Part shown: piece by piece, positions 25,121 through 34,054 of the stretch
Position numbering within the stretch: position 1 is the first letter of the stretch
Layout of the letters: each line of letters starts with the position of its first letter
Assembly: GCA_910577435.1 (NCBI GenBank)
Contig: CAJTLV010000004.1
Location: 62,001-126,000 of the forward strand
DNA length: 64,000 nt
Source of the DNA: an uncultured Christensenella sp.
GTDB lineage: Bacteria; Bacillota; Clostridia; Christensenellales; Pumilibacteraceae
Reading direction: 5' to 3'
The notes under the pieces: generated by a model
Told to the model about the DNA's origin: nothing
Databases searched by the model: none
The model's input: only the letters and a program-made list of their open reading frames with translations
Translations under genes and position numbers: made by a program

Positions 25121-25639
25121 ATGAGCGCACAGACCAGTTATAATTTGCGCACGGCTCACGGCGTAGCGGGTGGCCTTTACGACCTTACCGACCACGACGT
25201 AGACACGAGAAACAACGAAGCGACGGACGGGAAGATTAAGTTCGGTCTCGGCGTAGTGGAAGGCACCTTACCCGGCAAGAACGTAACGCTTCCCGTTACG
25301 ACTTCCACGAAAGCGAAGTTTGAGGGCGTTGCTATCAACAGCCACGCTCACGAGCAGGACTACAAGGGCGACGTTACGCTTCGCAAAGGCGAGACGGTAG
25401 GCGTTCTTACAAAGGGACGTATCTATGTTCGCATTACGGCAGATGCGGAACCTGCATACGGCGCTCCGCTGTATCTCATTACGGACGGAGAAAATGCAGG
25501 GTATTTCACGAACGAACTCGGAGAAGGCGTTACGGGTATCAAACTGAACGGCTTTTTCCTTGACGCGAAGGCAACCGATGCGATTGCCCCCGCGTTTGTT
25601 TTTGTAGACAAGGTGGATGAAACCACCAAAACCGAATAA
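25121..25639 (+). CDS. Capsid cement/decoration protein (Gp24-like)
   Basis: 172 residues, beta-rich, with Gly/Thr-rich stretches (KFGLGVVEGTLPGKNVTLPV) and a central GVLTKGRIYVRITADAEPAYG. Small proteins of this kind between the protease and the DUF2184 capsid protein are usually structural cement proteins on the shell. Confidence 0.7.
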   Translation: MSAQTSYNLRTAHGVAGGLYDLTDHDVDTRNNEATDGKIKFGLGVVEGTLPGKNVTLPVTTSTKAKFEGVAINSHAHEQDYKGDVTLRKGETVGVLTKGRIYVRITADAEPAYGAPLYLITDGENAGYFTNELGEGVTGIKLNGFFLDAKATDAIAPAFVFVDKVDETTKTE

Positions 25640-25656
25640 AGAGGAGGACAACAGAA

Positions 25657-26679
25657 ATGGAAAAAACTTCTTACAGCCAGAACGACTACGCGGCGCTTCT
25701 CGGCTCGAATATCCCCAAAGCATTGGTGGAAGATAAGTCGATGAGATTCGACGATGCGGAAGACGCTTCCGTATTCTTCGCCAGAGAACTCGACCACGTT
25801 AAGGCGCAGTCTTACGACGTGGTATACCCCGAACTTACGGCGCTCACGCTGTTCCCGATTTCCAACGAAGTCAGTCCCGGCGCGGAAACCGTTACCTATT
25901 ACAGTTACGACAGGACGGGAGTTGCGAAGATTATCAATAACTACGCAACCGACCTGCCCCGTGCGGACGTAAAGGGTAAACCGACCACCGCTTACGTAAA
26001 ATCCGTAGGCGACAGTTACGGTTATTCCGTACAGGAAATGAGAGCCAGCAGGCTTGCCGGAAAATCGCTCGATGTTCGTAAAGCGGAAGCGGCGCGTTAC
26101 GCGGCCGATTACGCACTCAACAAGATTGCTTGGGTGGGCGATAAGGCAAACGGGCTTATCGGTGTACTTTCGCCCGAAAACGACATCCCTTTGTTCACGG
26201 TTCCCGTTGGAAAGACCAGCGGAAAAACGACTTGGGCGGAGAAAACGGCGGATGAAATACTCGAAGACCTTAAAGAAATGCAGAAGCAGGTTGCTCGCAC
26301 CACGAAGAACGTAGAGCGTCCCGATACGCTTGTTCTTCCTGCGGATGTTCATATCGAAATCAGCACCAGACAAATTCCCAACACGGGTTATACTGTTAAG
26401 AAATTCTTGCTCGAAAACGCTCCGTACATCAAGGACATCGTTTCGGCGGCGGAATTGCAGGCGGACGCGGAAGAAACCAACCCTTATTCCGCACAGGGTA
26501 AGAACGTGGCTCTTCTGTTTAAGAAGGATGCGAGAAAACTCTCTATCGAGCATCCGCTCCCGTTCTATCAGTACCCCTTGCAGGCGAAGGGCCTTGAAAT
26601 CGAAGTACCTTGCGAAGCAAGAACGGCGGGCGCAATCATCTACTATCCGCTTTCCGCGCTTATCGCGGTCGGCGTGTAA
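25657..26679 (+). CDS. Major capsid protein (DUF2184 type)
   Basis: 340 residues. It shows DUF2184-family features: FFARELDHVKAQSYDVVYPE, TYYSYDRTGVAKIINNYA, VQEMRASRLAGKSLDVRKA, NKIAWVGDKANGLIGV. It sits in the canonical position after the protease/scaffold and cement genes with a strong GAGGA-type ribosome site. It forms the icosahedral shell. Confidence 0.88.
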   Translation: MEKTSYSQNDYAALLGSNIPKALVEDKSMRFDDAEDASVFFARELDHVKAQSYDVVYPELTALTLFPISNEVSPGAETVTYYSYDRTGVAKIINNYATDLPRADVKGKPTTAYVKSVGDSYGYSVQEMRASRLAGKSLDVRKAEAARYAADYALNKIAWVGDKANGLIGVLSPENDIPLFTVPVGKTSGKTTWAEKTADEILEDLKEMQKQVARTTKNVERPDTLVLPADVHIEISTRQIPNTGYTVKKFLLENAPYIKDIVSAAELQADAEETNPYSAQGKNVALLFKKDARKLSIEHPLPFYQYPLQAKGLEIEVPCEARTAGAIIYYPLSALIAVGV

Positions 26680-26691
26680 GGGAGGTGCGAT

Positions 26692-26985
26692 ATGAAGATT
26701 AAGAATATCGGACGTAAAATTATCGGCTTCGGGCAGACTTCTGTTCTGCCCGATGAAACCGCACATATTCCCGATTCGTTCAAGGATGTTGTGCTTGACA
26801 CCTATGTTGCGCTCGGCATCGTGTCGATTATCGAACCCGCAAAAGACAAGGGCGAAACGAAAACAGACAAAGGCGGAAAGACCGACAAGGGCGGTAAGAA
26901 CAACGGAAAAGGTGGTAAGACCGAAAACACCGAAACTACCGAGAATACCGATACGGACGAAGAAACCGAAGCCGGCAAGGAGTAA
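26692..26985 (+). CDS. Small head protein with Lys/Gly and Thr/Glu repeat tail
   Basis: 97 residues. Residues 1-50 (IKNIGRKIIGFGQTSVLPDE) look like a small beta fold. The second half is low complexity with KTDKGGKTDKGGK repeats and then a Thr/Glu/Asn tail. Between capsid and neck genes this suggests a head fibre or joining protein; function is unproven. Confidence 0.65.
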   Translation: MKIKNIGRKIIGFGQTSVLPDETAHIPDSFKDVVLDTYVALGIVSIIEPAKDKGETKTDKGGKTDKGGKNNGKGGKTENTETTENTDTDEETEAGKE

Positions 26986-26990
26986 ACGCT

Positions 26991-27368
26991 ATGGAACCAC
27001 TTGAACTATTCAGGCTCGTCGCTACCGAATTTTCGGAAGTCGAAGACGAAGAAGTTGAAAAGTGGATGGAATTAGCGAAGCCGTTTGTAAGCAAAAAGAA
27101 GTTCGGGAACACATACGACCACGCTATTGCTTATCTCACGGCGCACAAGTTGAAAATGGCAGGCAAAGGCGATAATACGATGGGCAAAGTCGATGACGCT
27201 CTCCGAGTGAGTTCATTCTCCGAAGGAGATGCGTCAATCGGCTTTTCTGTTTCGCAGGGCAACAATATGGCGGTTGACGCAGAGTACGCTTTGACGATTT
27301 ACGGATTGCAGTACCTGTCTATCAGGCGGCAACGGATCATTCCGATAATTTCCGCAGGAGAAAACTGA
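26991..27368 (+). CDS. Head-tail adaptor (DUF4054 type)
   Basis: 125 residues, helical, with AKPFVSKKKFGNTYDHAIAY and ALTIYGLQYLSIRRQRIIP, matching DUF4054 adaptor-like proteins. It follows the capsid genes and overlaps the next gene by one base. Confidence 0.75.
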   Translation: MEPLELFRLVATEFSEVEDEEVEKWMELAKPFVSKKKFGNTYDHAIAYLTAHKLKMAGKGDNTMGKVDDALRVSSFSEGDASIGFSVSQGNNMAVDAEYALTIYGLQYLSIRRQRIIPIISAGEN

Positions 27369-27832
27369 TGGCAAAAGTAATCGACAAAGAAACAAAGGCG
27401 GGAAAGAAGTTTAGACAGGAAATCGAAAAACTGAAAAAGTTACAGGTGCGCGTAGGCTATCAACGAGGAGAAGAAAATATCGAATCGGAAGGCGAGAGCG
27501 CGGATTTATGCGATATAGCAGTCTACAACGAACTGGGGACGGAGAATATTCCGTCCCGCCCGTTTATGCGTGATAGCGTTGACAACCACGCCGAACAGAT
27601 AAACGCCTTTTTGAAAAAGCAAATGGCGTTGCTTGCAAAAGGAGATACAACAGCCGAGCAGATGATGAAGTCTATCGGCGTGTTCCAGAAAGGACTTGTG
27701 CAGGCTGAAATCGTTGACGGCGATTTTGAGCCTAACGCCCCGTCCACCATTAAGAAGAAGGGTTCTGATAAACCGCTGATTGACACGGGCAAGATGCGGC
27801 AATCGGTTAACTTCGTCATTGTTAAGAAATAG
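27368..27832 (+). CDS. Neck/tail-completion protein (Mu gpG or HK97 gp10-like)
   Basis: 154 residues. LKKLQVRVGYQRGEENIESE, YNELGTENIPSRPFMRDSVD and PLIDTGKMRQSVNF are the usual blocks of head-tail connector/tail completion proteins (IPxRPFMR and DTGxMxxS). Confidence 0.8.
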   Translation: MAKVIDKETKAGKKFRQEIEKLKKLQVRVGYQRGEENIESEGESADLCDIAVYNELGTENIPSRPFMRDSVDNHAEQINAFLKKQMALLAKGDTTAEQMMKSIGVFQKGLVQAEIVDGDFEPNAPSTIKKKGSDKPLIDTGKMRQSVNFVIVKK

Positions 27833-27843
27833 GAGATTGCAGT

Positions 27844-28224
27844 ATGAACATTTTCAAAAAGAAGTACACGCTGCGTAAATTCTCCGAGCAAAGGACAGCA
27901 AAGGGATTTGCGGTCAAGGCATCTTATACCGATCAGGTGGTGTTACTGAACGTGCAGCCTATGGTTGCAACGGAAATGAAAACATTGCCGGAAGGCGATA
28001 GGTCTTCAAAAGGCATTAAGTCTTACGGGGATTTTAAGGTGCAGACCGCAGACGTTGAACGCGGATTACGTGCCGACAGACTGTTTTATGCAGGGGAATG
28101 GTACGAGTGCGTTTCGTCGTCTTTCTTCGAGCATACGCCGTTGAGCCATTGGAAGTCGCTTTATATTAGAGTTTCCGAAGCAGGCAATCAGGACGGCGAA
28201 CCGAATAGGGAGGTAGAGCAATGA
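27844..28224 (+). CDS. Head-closure/tail-attachment protein
   Basis: 126 residues, beta-rich, with ADRLFYAGEWYECVSSSFFE and LSHWKSLYIRVSE, typical of small neck proteins between the completion and terminator genes. Assignment rests on composition and order. Confidence 0.6.
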   Translation: MNIFKKKYTLRKFSEQRTAKGFAVKASYTDQVVLLNVQPMVATEMKTLPEGDRSSKGIKSYGDFKVQTADVERGLRADRLFYAGEWYECVSSSFFEHTPLSHWKSLYIRVSEAGNQDGEPNREVEQ

Positions 28225-28823
28225 CAGTAAGCGAACTGCAAACGGTTTTGCACGAAATTATTGCGGAATACTTTCCGAATACGCTCATTATCTGGGCAGA
28301 ACAAAGAAAACTTGTTAAGCCATCAGGCACGTTCATTACGCTCAAATTAAGGAATCTTACCGCTACCCAACATTCTATCAAGGTAACGGAAAATGACGCT
28401 CCTGTAAGTTACAAGCCGTCTAAAATGATGTTAGAGTTACAACTTTTCACTCACGGTAACGATGAACAGATTGCGATTGACGGAGAAACGGTAACGATAA
28501 GCGTAAATACCGCTTTGAACGATATTGTGGATTTGACGAACTTTCTCACGTCCGACTATGCGGATGCGTATTACACGAAACACGACATCTCTTTACGTCC
28601 CGAAGGGGATGCGAAAGATGTGTCTGGATTATTAGATACGAATTACGAATATAGGGCAATGCAGGAATATGTCGTCGAGTTTATGCAAACGGCAAACGGT
28701 CTGGCAGGAATAACGAGAAAAGACTGGAAGCCTACCGCCAGCGGCGGCGGGACGAAGGAACTTGCTTCGCAAGAAGTAGAAAATCTTGATGCGGATAGCA
28801 TTGACATAAAAAATAACTTTTAA
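28221..28823 (+). CDS. Tail terminator/neck protein (LIC_12616-like)
   Basis: 200 residues, starting 4 bases inside the previous gene. FITLKLRNLTATQHSIK, MMLELQLFTHGNDEQIA and EYRAMQEYVVEFMQTA resemble LIC_12616-type neck terminator proteins that cap the contractile tail. It lies immediately before the sheath gene. Confidence 0.75.
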   Translation: MTVSELQTVLHEIIAEYFPNTLIIWAEQRKLVKPSGTFITLKLRNLTATQHSIKVTENDAPVSYKPSKMMLELQLFTHGNDEQIAIDGETVTISVNTALNDIVDLTNFLTSDYADAYYTKHDISLRPEGDAKDVSGLLDTNYEYRAMQEYVVEFMQTANGLAGITRKDWKPTASGGGTKELASQEVENLDADSIDIKNNF

Positions 28824-28839
28824 CAGGAGGATTTAACAA

Positions 28840-29880
28840 ATGGGTTTGATTGATAATCTCGTCAACGTGAAAATTTCAATCAGCGAAGGCGTGGGAAGCA
28901 GCGCAAGTTTCAGTAACATTCTGCTGGTCGGAATTGCGGCAGATGACGCTACGCCTAAAAACATTGCCGTCTATGCTTCCGCAAACGAAATTTTGGAAGC
29001 GGGCTGGGACGAAAACAGCGCGATATACAAGGCGGCGGTAGCGGCGTTTATGAACGGCGCTACGCAGCTCTACGTTGCGGAAAAGGGCGCGAGCGAAAGC
29101 ATTGCGGATGTTTTGAACAGAGCAAACGAAACGGACGGCTGGTACGGTCTCGCGCTCGCAGGCTTTGAACCTGCGGACTACAAGACGGTTGCGGATTGGG
29201 CGGAGTCGAATAGCAAACTGTTCGGCTATACGGTTGATTGCTCGGAGAGCATAGAAAATCCCGTACCCACCACGTACAGTTACGCCTTCGGTATCGGAAC
29301 GAAGAAGGCTGTAACGAACGATAACAATACGCATCTCGCGGTTGCTTTTCTCGCAAAGGCACTTACCTATCAGGCGGGTTCGGAAACGTGGGCATACAAA
29401 ACGCTGTCGGGCGTAGAGTACGACGAGTTCACGGCTTCGGACATCGCAAAACTCAAAACGGCGGGGCTGAACTACTACGTGTTATGCGCGGGTAAGGCAA
29501 TTACGCTTGAAGGTAAAACGACATCTGGCGAATGGATTGACGTAATCCGTTTCCGCGATTGGCTTTTGAACGATATGCAGACGCGTATTTACAATCTGTT
29601 TATCAAAAACGCAAAAGTTCCGTACACGGATGCGGGTATCGCGCTCATTCAGAACCAGATGATTGCATCGCTGAAAGAAGGACAGAGCGTCGGCGGAATT
29701 GCGCAGACCGAATACGACGACGAAGGGAACGAAATCCCCGGTTTCACTACCAGCGTTCCTACGTCGGCAAACATAGGCGATGCGAACAAAGCAACGAGAA
29801 CGCTTGCGGGATGCTCTTTCACGGCGCGGCTTGCAAATGCAATTCATATCGTCGAAATCAGAGGAACGCTTACGGCGTAA
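28840..29880 (+). CDS. Tail sheath protein (DUF3383 type)
   Basis: 346 residues. DUF3383 features include SFSNILLVGIAADDATPKNI, GWYGLALAGFEPADYKTVAD, and the C-terminal block TRTLAGCSFTARLANAIHIV. A sheath gene defines a contractile (myovirus-type) tail. SD AGGAGG. Confidence 0.9.
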   Translation: MGLIDNLVNVKISISEGVGSSASFSNILLVGIAADDATPKNIAVYASANEILEAGWDENSAIYKAAVAAFMNGATQLYVAEKGASESIADVLNRANETDGWYGLALAGFEPADYKTVADWAESNSKLFGYTVDCSESIENPVPTTYSYAFGIGTKKAVTNDNNTHLAVAFLAKALTYQAGSETWAYKTLSGVEYDEFTASDIAKLKTAGLNYYVLCAGKAITLEGKTTSGEWIDVIRFRDWLLNDMQTRIYNLFIKNAKVPYTDAGIALIQNQMIASLKEGQSVGGIAQTEYDDEGNEIPGFTTSVPTSANIGDANKATRTLAGCSFTARLANAIHIVEIRGTLTA

Positions 29881-29898
29881 TAAAAGGAGGACAGAAAA

Positions 29899-30324
29899 AT
29901 GGCATCTGTAAAGACTTATAACAGTAGGCTTGTTACGGTTGCGCTCGGTACGCACTCCGTTACGGGCTTTGCGGACGACAGTTTCATTACAGTCGAGCCG
30001 TTGGGCGACGGCGTAACGTCGAAATCGGGTTGCGACGGCGAAGTTGCAAGGGCGGTTGATCCGAACGAACAATATTCGGTCAAAATTACGCTTTTGCAGA
30101 CTTCGAGTTCCAACGCTTTCCTGCAGGCGCAGTATAACGCAGACAAAACGAACGGCGACGGCGCTTTCCCGATTTTGATTAAGGACCTTAAAGGCAACTT
30201 CGTCTTTTCGGCAGACGCGGCGTGGGTTGTTAAGCCGCCCAGCAGGGCATACGGCAAAGAAACGAACAACCGCGAATGGGAATTGCAGACCGGTCAGGCG
30301 ACCGTCAACGAAGGTACGTATTAA
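29899..30324 (+). CDS. Tail tube protein (DUF3277 type)
   Basis: 141 residues. SVKTYNSRLVTVALGTHSVT, DDSFITVEPLGDGVTSKSGCDG and ARAVDPNEQYSVKITLLQTS match DUF3277-type tube proteins. Directly after the sheath, as in other contractile tails. Confidence 0.88.
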   Translation: MASVKTYNSRLVTVALGTHSVTGFADDSFITVEPLGDGVTSKSGCDGEVARAVDPNEQYSVKITLLQTSSSNAFLQAQYNADKTNGDGAFPILIKDLKGNFVFSADAAWVVKPPSRAYGKETNNREWELQTGQATVNEGTY

Positions 30325-30336
30325 GGAGGTGCGTAA

Positions 30337-30807
30337 ATGAAATTGCAAGAACCTACGGAAGTAGTTGTAAACGAAAAGCATTACTTCATCCGCCCGTTCC
30401 CTGCTTTCAGGGCGGCAAACATCAGCGGAGAAGTGATAAAAGTTGTCGTTCCTATTATCGGGTCGGTATTGCCGTTCGTAAGTACGAGCGGCGACACTTC
30501 CGTTCTCGATACGGATTTGGCGACCATTGCGCCCGAAATTACGAAAGCGTTTGAATCGCTGTCGGGAGATGCGGTTGAGAAATTGCTGCGTGATTTGCTC
30601 GTCAGGGGAAACAATATCGCAGTCGATTTCAACGGCGAAACGAAGCCGCTCACGGAGGACCTTGTAAACGAACTGTTTTGCGGCGACGTGCAGGATATGT
30701 ATATTCTCGCGTTCCACGTAATCAAAATCAATTACGGCGGTTTTTTCGGGAAGCTCGGCACCCAATCTGGGAAAGTTGCCGAGTTAGCACAGAAACTGAT
30801 GAAGTAA
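30337..30807 (+). CDS. Tail assembly chaperone, frame-0 product
   Basis: 156 residues. It lies between tube and tape measure, where the tail chaperone is encoded. Blocks: EVVVNEKHYFIRPFPAFRA and VQDMYILAFHVIKINYGGFF. Its 3' end overlaps a reading frame in -1 that lacks a good start codon and contains a slippery T-TTT-TTC at 30741-30747, suggesting a second, longer product by programmed frameshift. Confidence 0.75.
   Translation: MKLQEPTEVVVNEKHYFIRPFPAFRAANISGEVIKVVVPIIGSVLPFVSTSGDTSVLDTDLATIAPEITKAFESLSGDAVEKLLRDLLVRGNNIAVDFNGETKPLTEDLVNELFCGDVQDMYILAFHVIKINYGGFFGKLGTQSGKVAELAQKLMK
30741..30747 (+). other. Candidate -1 ribosomal frameshift site
   Basis: The heptamer T-TTT-TTC is in the X-XXY-YYZ register relative to the chaperone frame (codons GGT TTT TTC). 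A -1 slip joins the frame that runs to 31019. No downstream pseudoknot was folded. The residues immediately after the slip look less protein-like than those after the frame-0 stop, so a slip nearer the stop is also possible. Confidence 0.5.
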
Positions 30808-31019
30808 GCAAGTACGGGAAGCTGGATTTAGAACAGTTTACCGATCTTGAGCTTCGGATGTACACTTTGATTAAGGCGCAGTTGGCTTCAATGCAGGAGT
30901 TAAAAGAGTATTACACCCTTGACGAAGCATTGAAGCTGTACGCGCTGTATATGATGGAGGTCGATATAGAGCATTGCAGAAATGAAGAAATGAAAAACGA
31001 AGCAAGGAGGGCTAAATAA
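30747..31019 (+). CDS. Tail assembly chaperone, -1 frame extension
   Basis: 91 codons in the -1 frame relative to the chaperone gene. The part after 30807 (YGKLDLEQFTDLELRMYTLI, then a helical acidic stretch ending EEMKNEARRAK) looks like a genuine helical domain, yet no ATG with a ribosome site starts it. The tape-measure gene starts on the next base. Best read as the gpGT-like extension bridging to the tape measure; independent initiation cannot be excluded. Confidence 0.55.
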   Translation, partial: REARHPIWESCRVSTETDEVSKYGKLDLEQFTDLELRMYTLIKAQLASMQELKEYYTLDEALKLYALYMMEVDIEHCRNEEMKNEARRAK

Positions 31020-33161
31020 ATGACCATTAGAGACATCGCTATTGCGTTTGGCTTTACGGTTGACGAAGCATCCGCAAAAAAAGCGGAAGGCGCAGTTACA
31101 AAGTTAAAATCGTTTGCAACGAAGGCTTTGGCTACAATCGGCATCGGCATATCGCTTACGCAGATGAACAAACTGGTTGAAGAATGGTATTCGGTCAATA
31201 AAGTCCTTGCCAACGTGAACACACAGTTGAAAGACCAGTCTGCGGTGCAAAACAGAATAACCGAAGCGGCAAACGCTTGTAGGATTACATACGCCGAAAT
31301 GTGCGGATATGCTACGAGCCTTGTTAAAACGGGGAGTCGATTTTTCTCAACGGTAGAAGATGCGACGGACTTTTTGGAACTTGCAAATAAAGCGTTCAAA
31401 GTGTCCGGCGCGTCGGAAGCACAAATGAACTCGCTGAATAACGTGCTGAAAAATACATTCCAAACAGGAAAGTTAAGCGCGGGCGGGTTTAATACTATAA
31501 TGCTGCAAAGCCCAGACATCATTCAGTATCTCGCTGATAGTCTGGGCGTTTCTATGCAACAGGTAAAGGCTCTCGGTCTATCTGGGAGTATTACGGCAAA
31601 GCAACTGAAAAACGCTTTTACACAGAGCGCGGAAGGCATTGAATCGGCATACGGAAAGTTACGACTGACAGTATCGGATGCGTTGCGTATAATTCGCAAC
31701 GAGTTCGGAACGTGGCTATATCAGACCGATGAAGGGCTGAATTTGACTAACGATATTGCGAAGTTTTTGATACGTGCGTTCAGGAGTCTGCTCGGCGTAT
31801 TGAAGGCTCTCGTAAATTCGTTTCAACGGCTTGTCAATCTGCTTGGTTCCACGCGACGGGCGGCGGCTTTGGTTGCGGCGGCGGTTGGTGCAATGATTGT
31901 TGCGTTTAAGTACGACAAAATAGTGGCAGGGATTAAGGCAATAGGCTCTGCACTTGCCGCAGGCGGCGGAAAGATAATGCTTATCGTCGCGGCGGTCTTG
32001 CTGTGTATTGCTGTGCTTGATGACCTAATTGCCTTTGCGAACGGGGACGACAGTTTTATTGGGAATCTCTTTGAAAAGTTTGGGGTTGATGCAGAAGAAT
32101 TGCGGAAAACGCTGAAAGACTTGTTTGCTATGATAAAGCAAGTATTCGGCACGATATTCCAAACAGTCGGTAAAATCATTAAAACGATATTGCCGACATT
32201 GAGTAAGTTGTTGCAAGCGGCGTTGACGATAATATCTAAAAAGGCGCAGGTAAATCTTACGATTTCTGCAAAGGCGTGGGAAATAATTATCGAGTTGCTT
32301 GATATGCTGATCCCGATAATCGAGATGATTTTAGAATTGCTTGACCCGATACTTGAAGTGGTTATGCTTATAGTCGATGCGGTAATGATGCTTGTCGATG
32401 TGGTTATGGCTCTAATCAAGCCGTTGTTGGAACTGATAAGCGCAATACTCAAACCGATTATGGCAATCGTTAAGGTATTGGTGCAGTTGCTGTCTAACCA
32501 ACTCGGCGGAGCATTTAAGTTTATCGCAAACGTCGTGAATAACCTGATAGCAGGACCGCTTCGCGGACTGCTTGATTTTCTCGGTCAGATCATTAAGTTT
32601 ATTTCGGCTGTATTTACGGGAGACTGGGAAACAGCGTGGAAGGCTTTGGGGAATATTCCTATTGCGATTATAAACTCAATCATCGGAGCGTTTGAAGGGC
32701 TGATTAACTTCTTTATCGGAGCGATAAACGGAATCACTTCGGCGCTTTCGTCTTTGTGGACGTGGATTGGCATCCCCGGTATACCAGAAATACCAGAAGT
32801 TCAGTTCGGCAGAATTTCATACTTGGCGAAAGGCGGTTATGTAGACAAAAATAAGCCTACGCCCGTTGTCATAGGCGATAATAAGCAGGAAGGCGAGATT
32901 GTTTCGCCCATAAGCAAAATGCGCGATACGGTAATCGACGCTTTGAGAATTTTCTTGGGCGGCGCGACGACGCGACGCAAGACGGAAACAGCGCGGGCAA
33001 TGGAACAGAATACCATAAATCGCAATGTTACGCAGAATGTGTATATCAATAATACATTTGAAGGTTCGAGAGACGTGCAGAAGACCGCAGCGACAGCAAT
33101 GAAACAGACTACAAGCGATACTACGGGCGAACTTGCCCGTGCGCTTGCTTATGCGAGGTAA
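31020..33161 (+). CDS. Tail tape measure protein
   Basis: 713 residues, the longest structural gene. The N-terminal third (AIAFGFTVDEASAKKAEGAV, MLQSPDIIQYLADSLGVSMQ) matches tape-measure families. The middle has strongly hydrophobic helices (about 300-340 and 410-490, e.g. LIVAAVLLCIAVLDDLIAFA). The C-terminus ends with YVDKNKPTPVVIGDNKQEGE and an Asn-rich tail. It sets tail length, and its hydrophobic parts may help DNA entry. Confidence 0.9.
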   Translation: MTIRDIAIAFGFTVDEASAKKAEGAVTKLKSFATKALATIGIGISLTQMNKLVEEWYSVNKVLANVNTQLKDQSAVQNRITEAANACRITYAEMCGYATSLVKTGSRFFSTVEDATDFLELANKAFKVSGASEAQMNSLNNVLKNTFQTGKLSAGGFNTIMLQSPDIIQYLADSLGVSMQQVKALGLSGSITAKQLKNAFTQSAEGIESAYGKLRLTVSDALRIIRNEFGTWLYQTDEGLNLTNDIAKFLIRAFRSLLGVLKALVNSFQRLVNLLGSTRRAAALVAAAVGAMIVAFKYDKIVAGIKAIGSALAAGGGKIMLIVAAVLLCIAVLDDLIAFANGDDSFIGNLFEKFGVDAEELRKTLKDLFAMIKQVFGTIFQTVGKIIKTILPTLSKLLQAALTIISKKAQVNLTISAKAWEIIIELLDMLIPIIEMILELLDPILEVVMLIVDAVMMLVDVVMALIKPLLELISAILKPIMAIVKVLVQLLSNQLGGAFKFIANVVNNLIAGPLRGLLDFLGQIIKFISAVFTGDWETAWKALGNIPIAIINSIIGAFEGLINFFIGAINGITSALSSLWTWIGIPGIPEIPEVQFGRISYLAKGGYVDKNKPTPVVIGDNKQEGEIVSPISKMRDTVIDALRIFLGGATTRRKTETARAMEQNTINRNVTQNVYINNTFEGSRDVQKTAATAMKQTTSDTTGELARALAYAR

Positions 33162-33166
33162 TGTGT

Positions 33167-33703
33167 ATGAGTAAAGCAAGAATACCCGCCTCGCTCGGCG
33201 GCATAGAGTTCGATTGTACAATTAGCAGAGAAAGGAGTTACGAAGCGGACATACCCGAATACCCTGTGGAAGATGGGTACTACGTTTCGGACTCCATTCA
33301 CAAAAAGCCGCTTACGTTTGAGTTGGTGGTTTTTGTTACGAATATGCCCGTAACTTGGGCAAAGCGACACGCTGGCAACAACAGAGTGAAGAACACGATT
33401 GATAGCCTTGTAGACCTGTATTTGTCTGGAAAGCTGTCTACGCTCGTAACGCCTGATAAGGTATACGAGAATATGGGAATTACGAAGTTAAGTGTGCCGG
33501 AAGAAGATTATGTCAACGCGGCGGAGATCACGCTGTCGTTGAAGCAGGTAACGGTAACGTCGGCGGACATCATTGTAGTGTCGAGTTATAATTACAGCGG
33601 AAGTTCGTCAGACGGCGCGGGTTCGTCCGCGACAACAGAAGAGTCAAGTACGCCGAAAAAGAAAAGTATTCTTTCGTCGTTGCTTGGCTGGTTATTCAAA
33701 TAG
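33167..33703 (+). CDS. Dit-like baseplate/distal tail protein
   Basis: 178 residues from the ATG at 33167 (GAGG upstream at better spacing than for 33161). It starts SKARIPASLGGIEFDCTISR; RERSYEADIPEYPVEDGYYV and VKNTIDSLVDLYLSGKLSTL fit Dit-like tail proteins of contractile phages. A Ser/Thr-rich linker precedes the hydrophobic end. Confidence 0.7.
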   Translation: MSKARIPASLGGIEFDCTISRERSYEADIPEYPVEDGYYVSDSIHKKPLTFELVVFVTNMPVTWAKRHAGNNRVKNTIDSLVDLYLSGKLSTLVTPDKVYENMGITKLSVPEEDYVNAAEITLSLKQVTVTSADIIVVSSYNYSGSSSDGAGSSATTEESSTPKKKSILSSLLGWLFK

Positions 33704-33715
33704 GAGGTGGCAGTT

Positions 33716-34054
33716 ATGGTGTACTTCACACCGCCAGACAAGAACGACAGTTTTACACGCATCATCTTGGACGGCGACGAGTACCTGTTCAGGTTTTCCT
33801 ACAACTACGAAGGCGAGTTTTGGACGCTCGGAATTTATCAGAGCGAAGAAGCACCGATTGTGGCAGGAATTAAAATTACCCCTTGCTTTCCTGTTAACTG
33901 GTATTTTCGTCAGTATATCAAATTGCCGAAAGGCGTTCTTGGCGTAATGACACAGCTCGACAAGATAGGCAGAAATGATTTTATCGACGGGAACGCGCAG
34001 TTTGTCTACGTTACTTACGACGAGTTCAACGAGTTTGTAAGGAGCAACGAGTAA
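33716..34054 (+). CDS. Baseplate plug protein
   Basis: 112 residues from the ATG at 33716 (AGGAGG, 8-base spacing; the in-frame GTG at 33707 overlaps the ribosome site). RIILDGDEYLFRFSYNYEGE, then FWTLGIYQSEEAPIVAGIK and NAQFVYVTYDEF match the small plug proteins of simple contractile baseplates. Overlaps the hub gene by one base. Confidence 0.75.
   Translation: MVYFTPPDKNDSFTRIILDGDEYLFRFSYNYEGEFWTLGIYQSEEAPIVAGIKITPCFPVNWYFRQYIKLPKGVLGVMTQLDKIGRNDFIDGNAQFVYVTYDEFNEFVRSNE

Noticed and set aside
25423..26766. Long minus-strand open frame (447 codons) opposite the capsid gene
   Set aside because: It is antisense to clearly recognised cement and capsid genes, has Arg/Phe/Val-rich shadow composition and no ribosome site.
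29482..30765. Long minus-strand open frame (427 codons) opposite sheath and tube genes
   Set aside because: Same reasoning: the plus-strand genes are recognised structural proteins and this frame has shadow composition.
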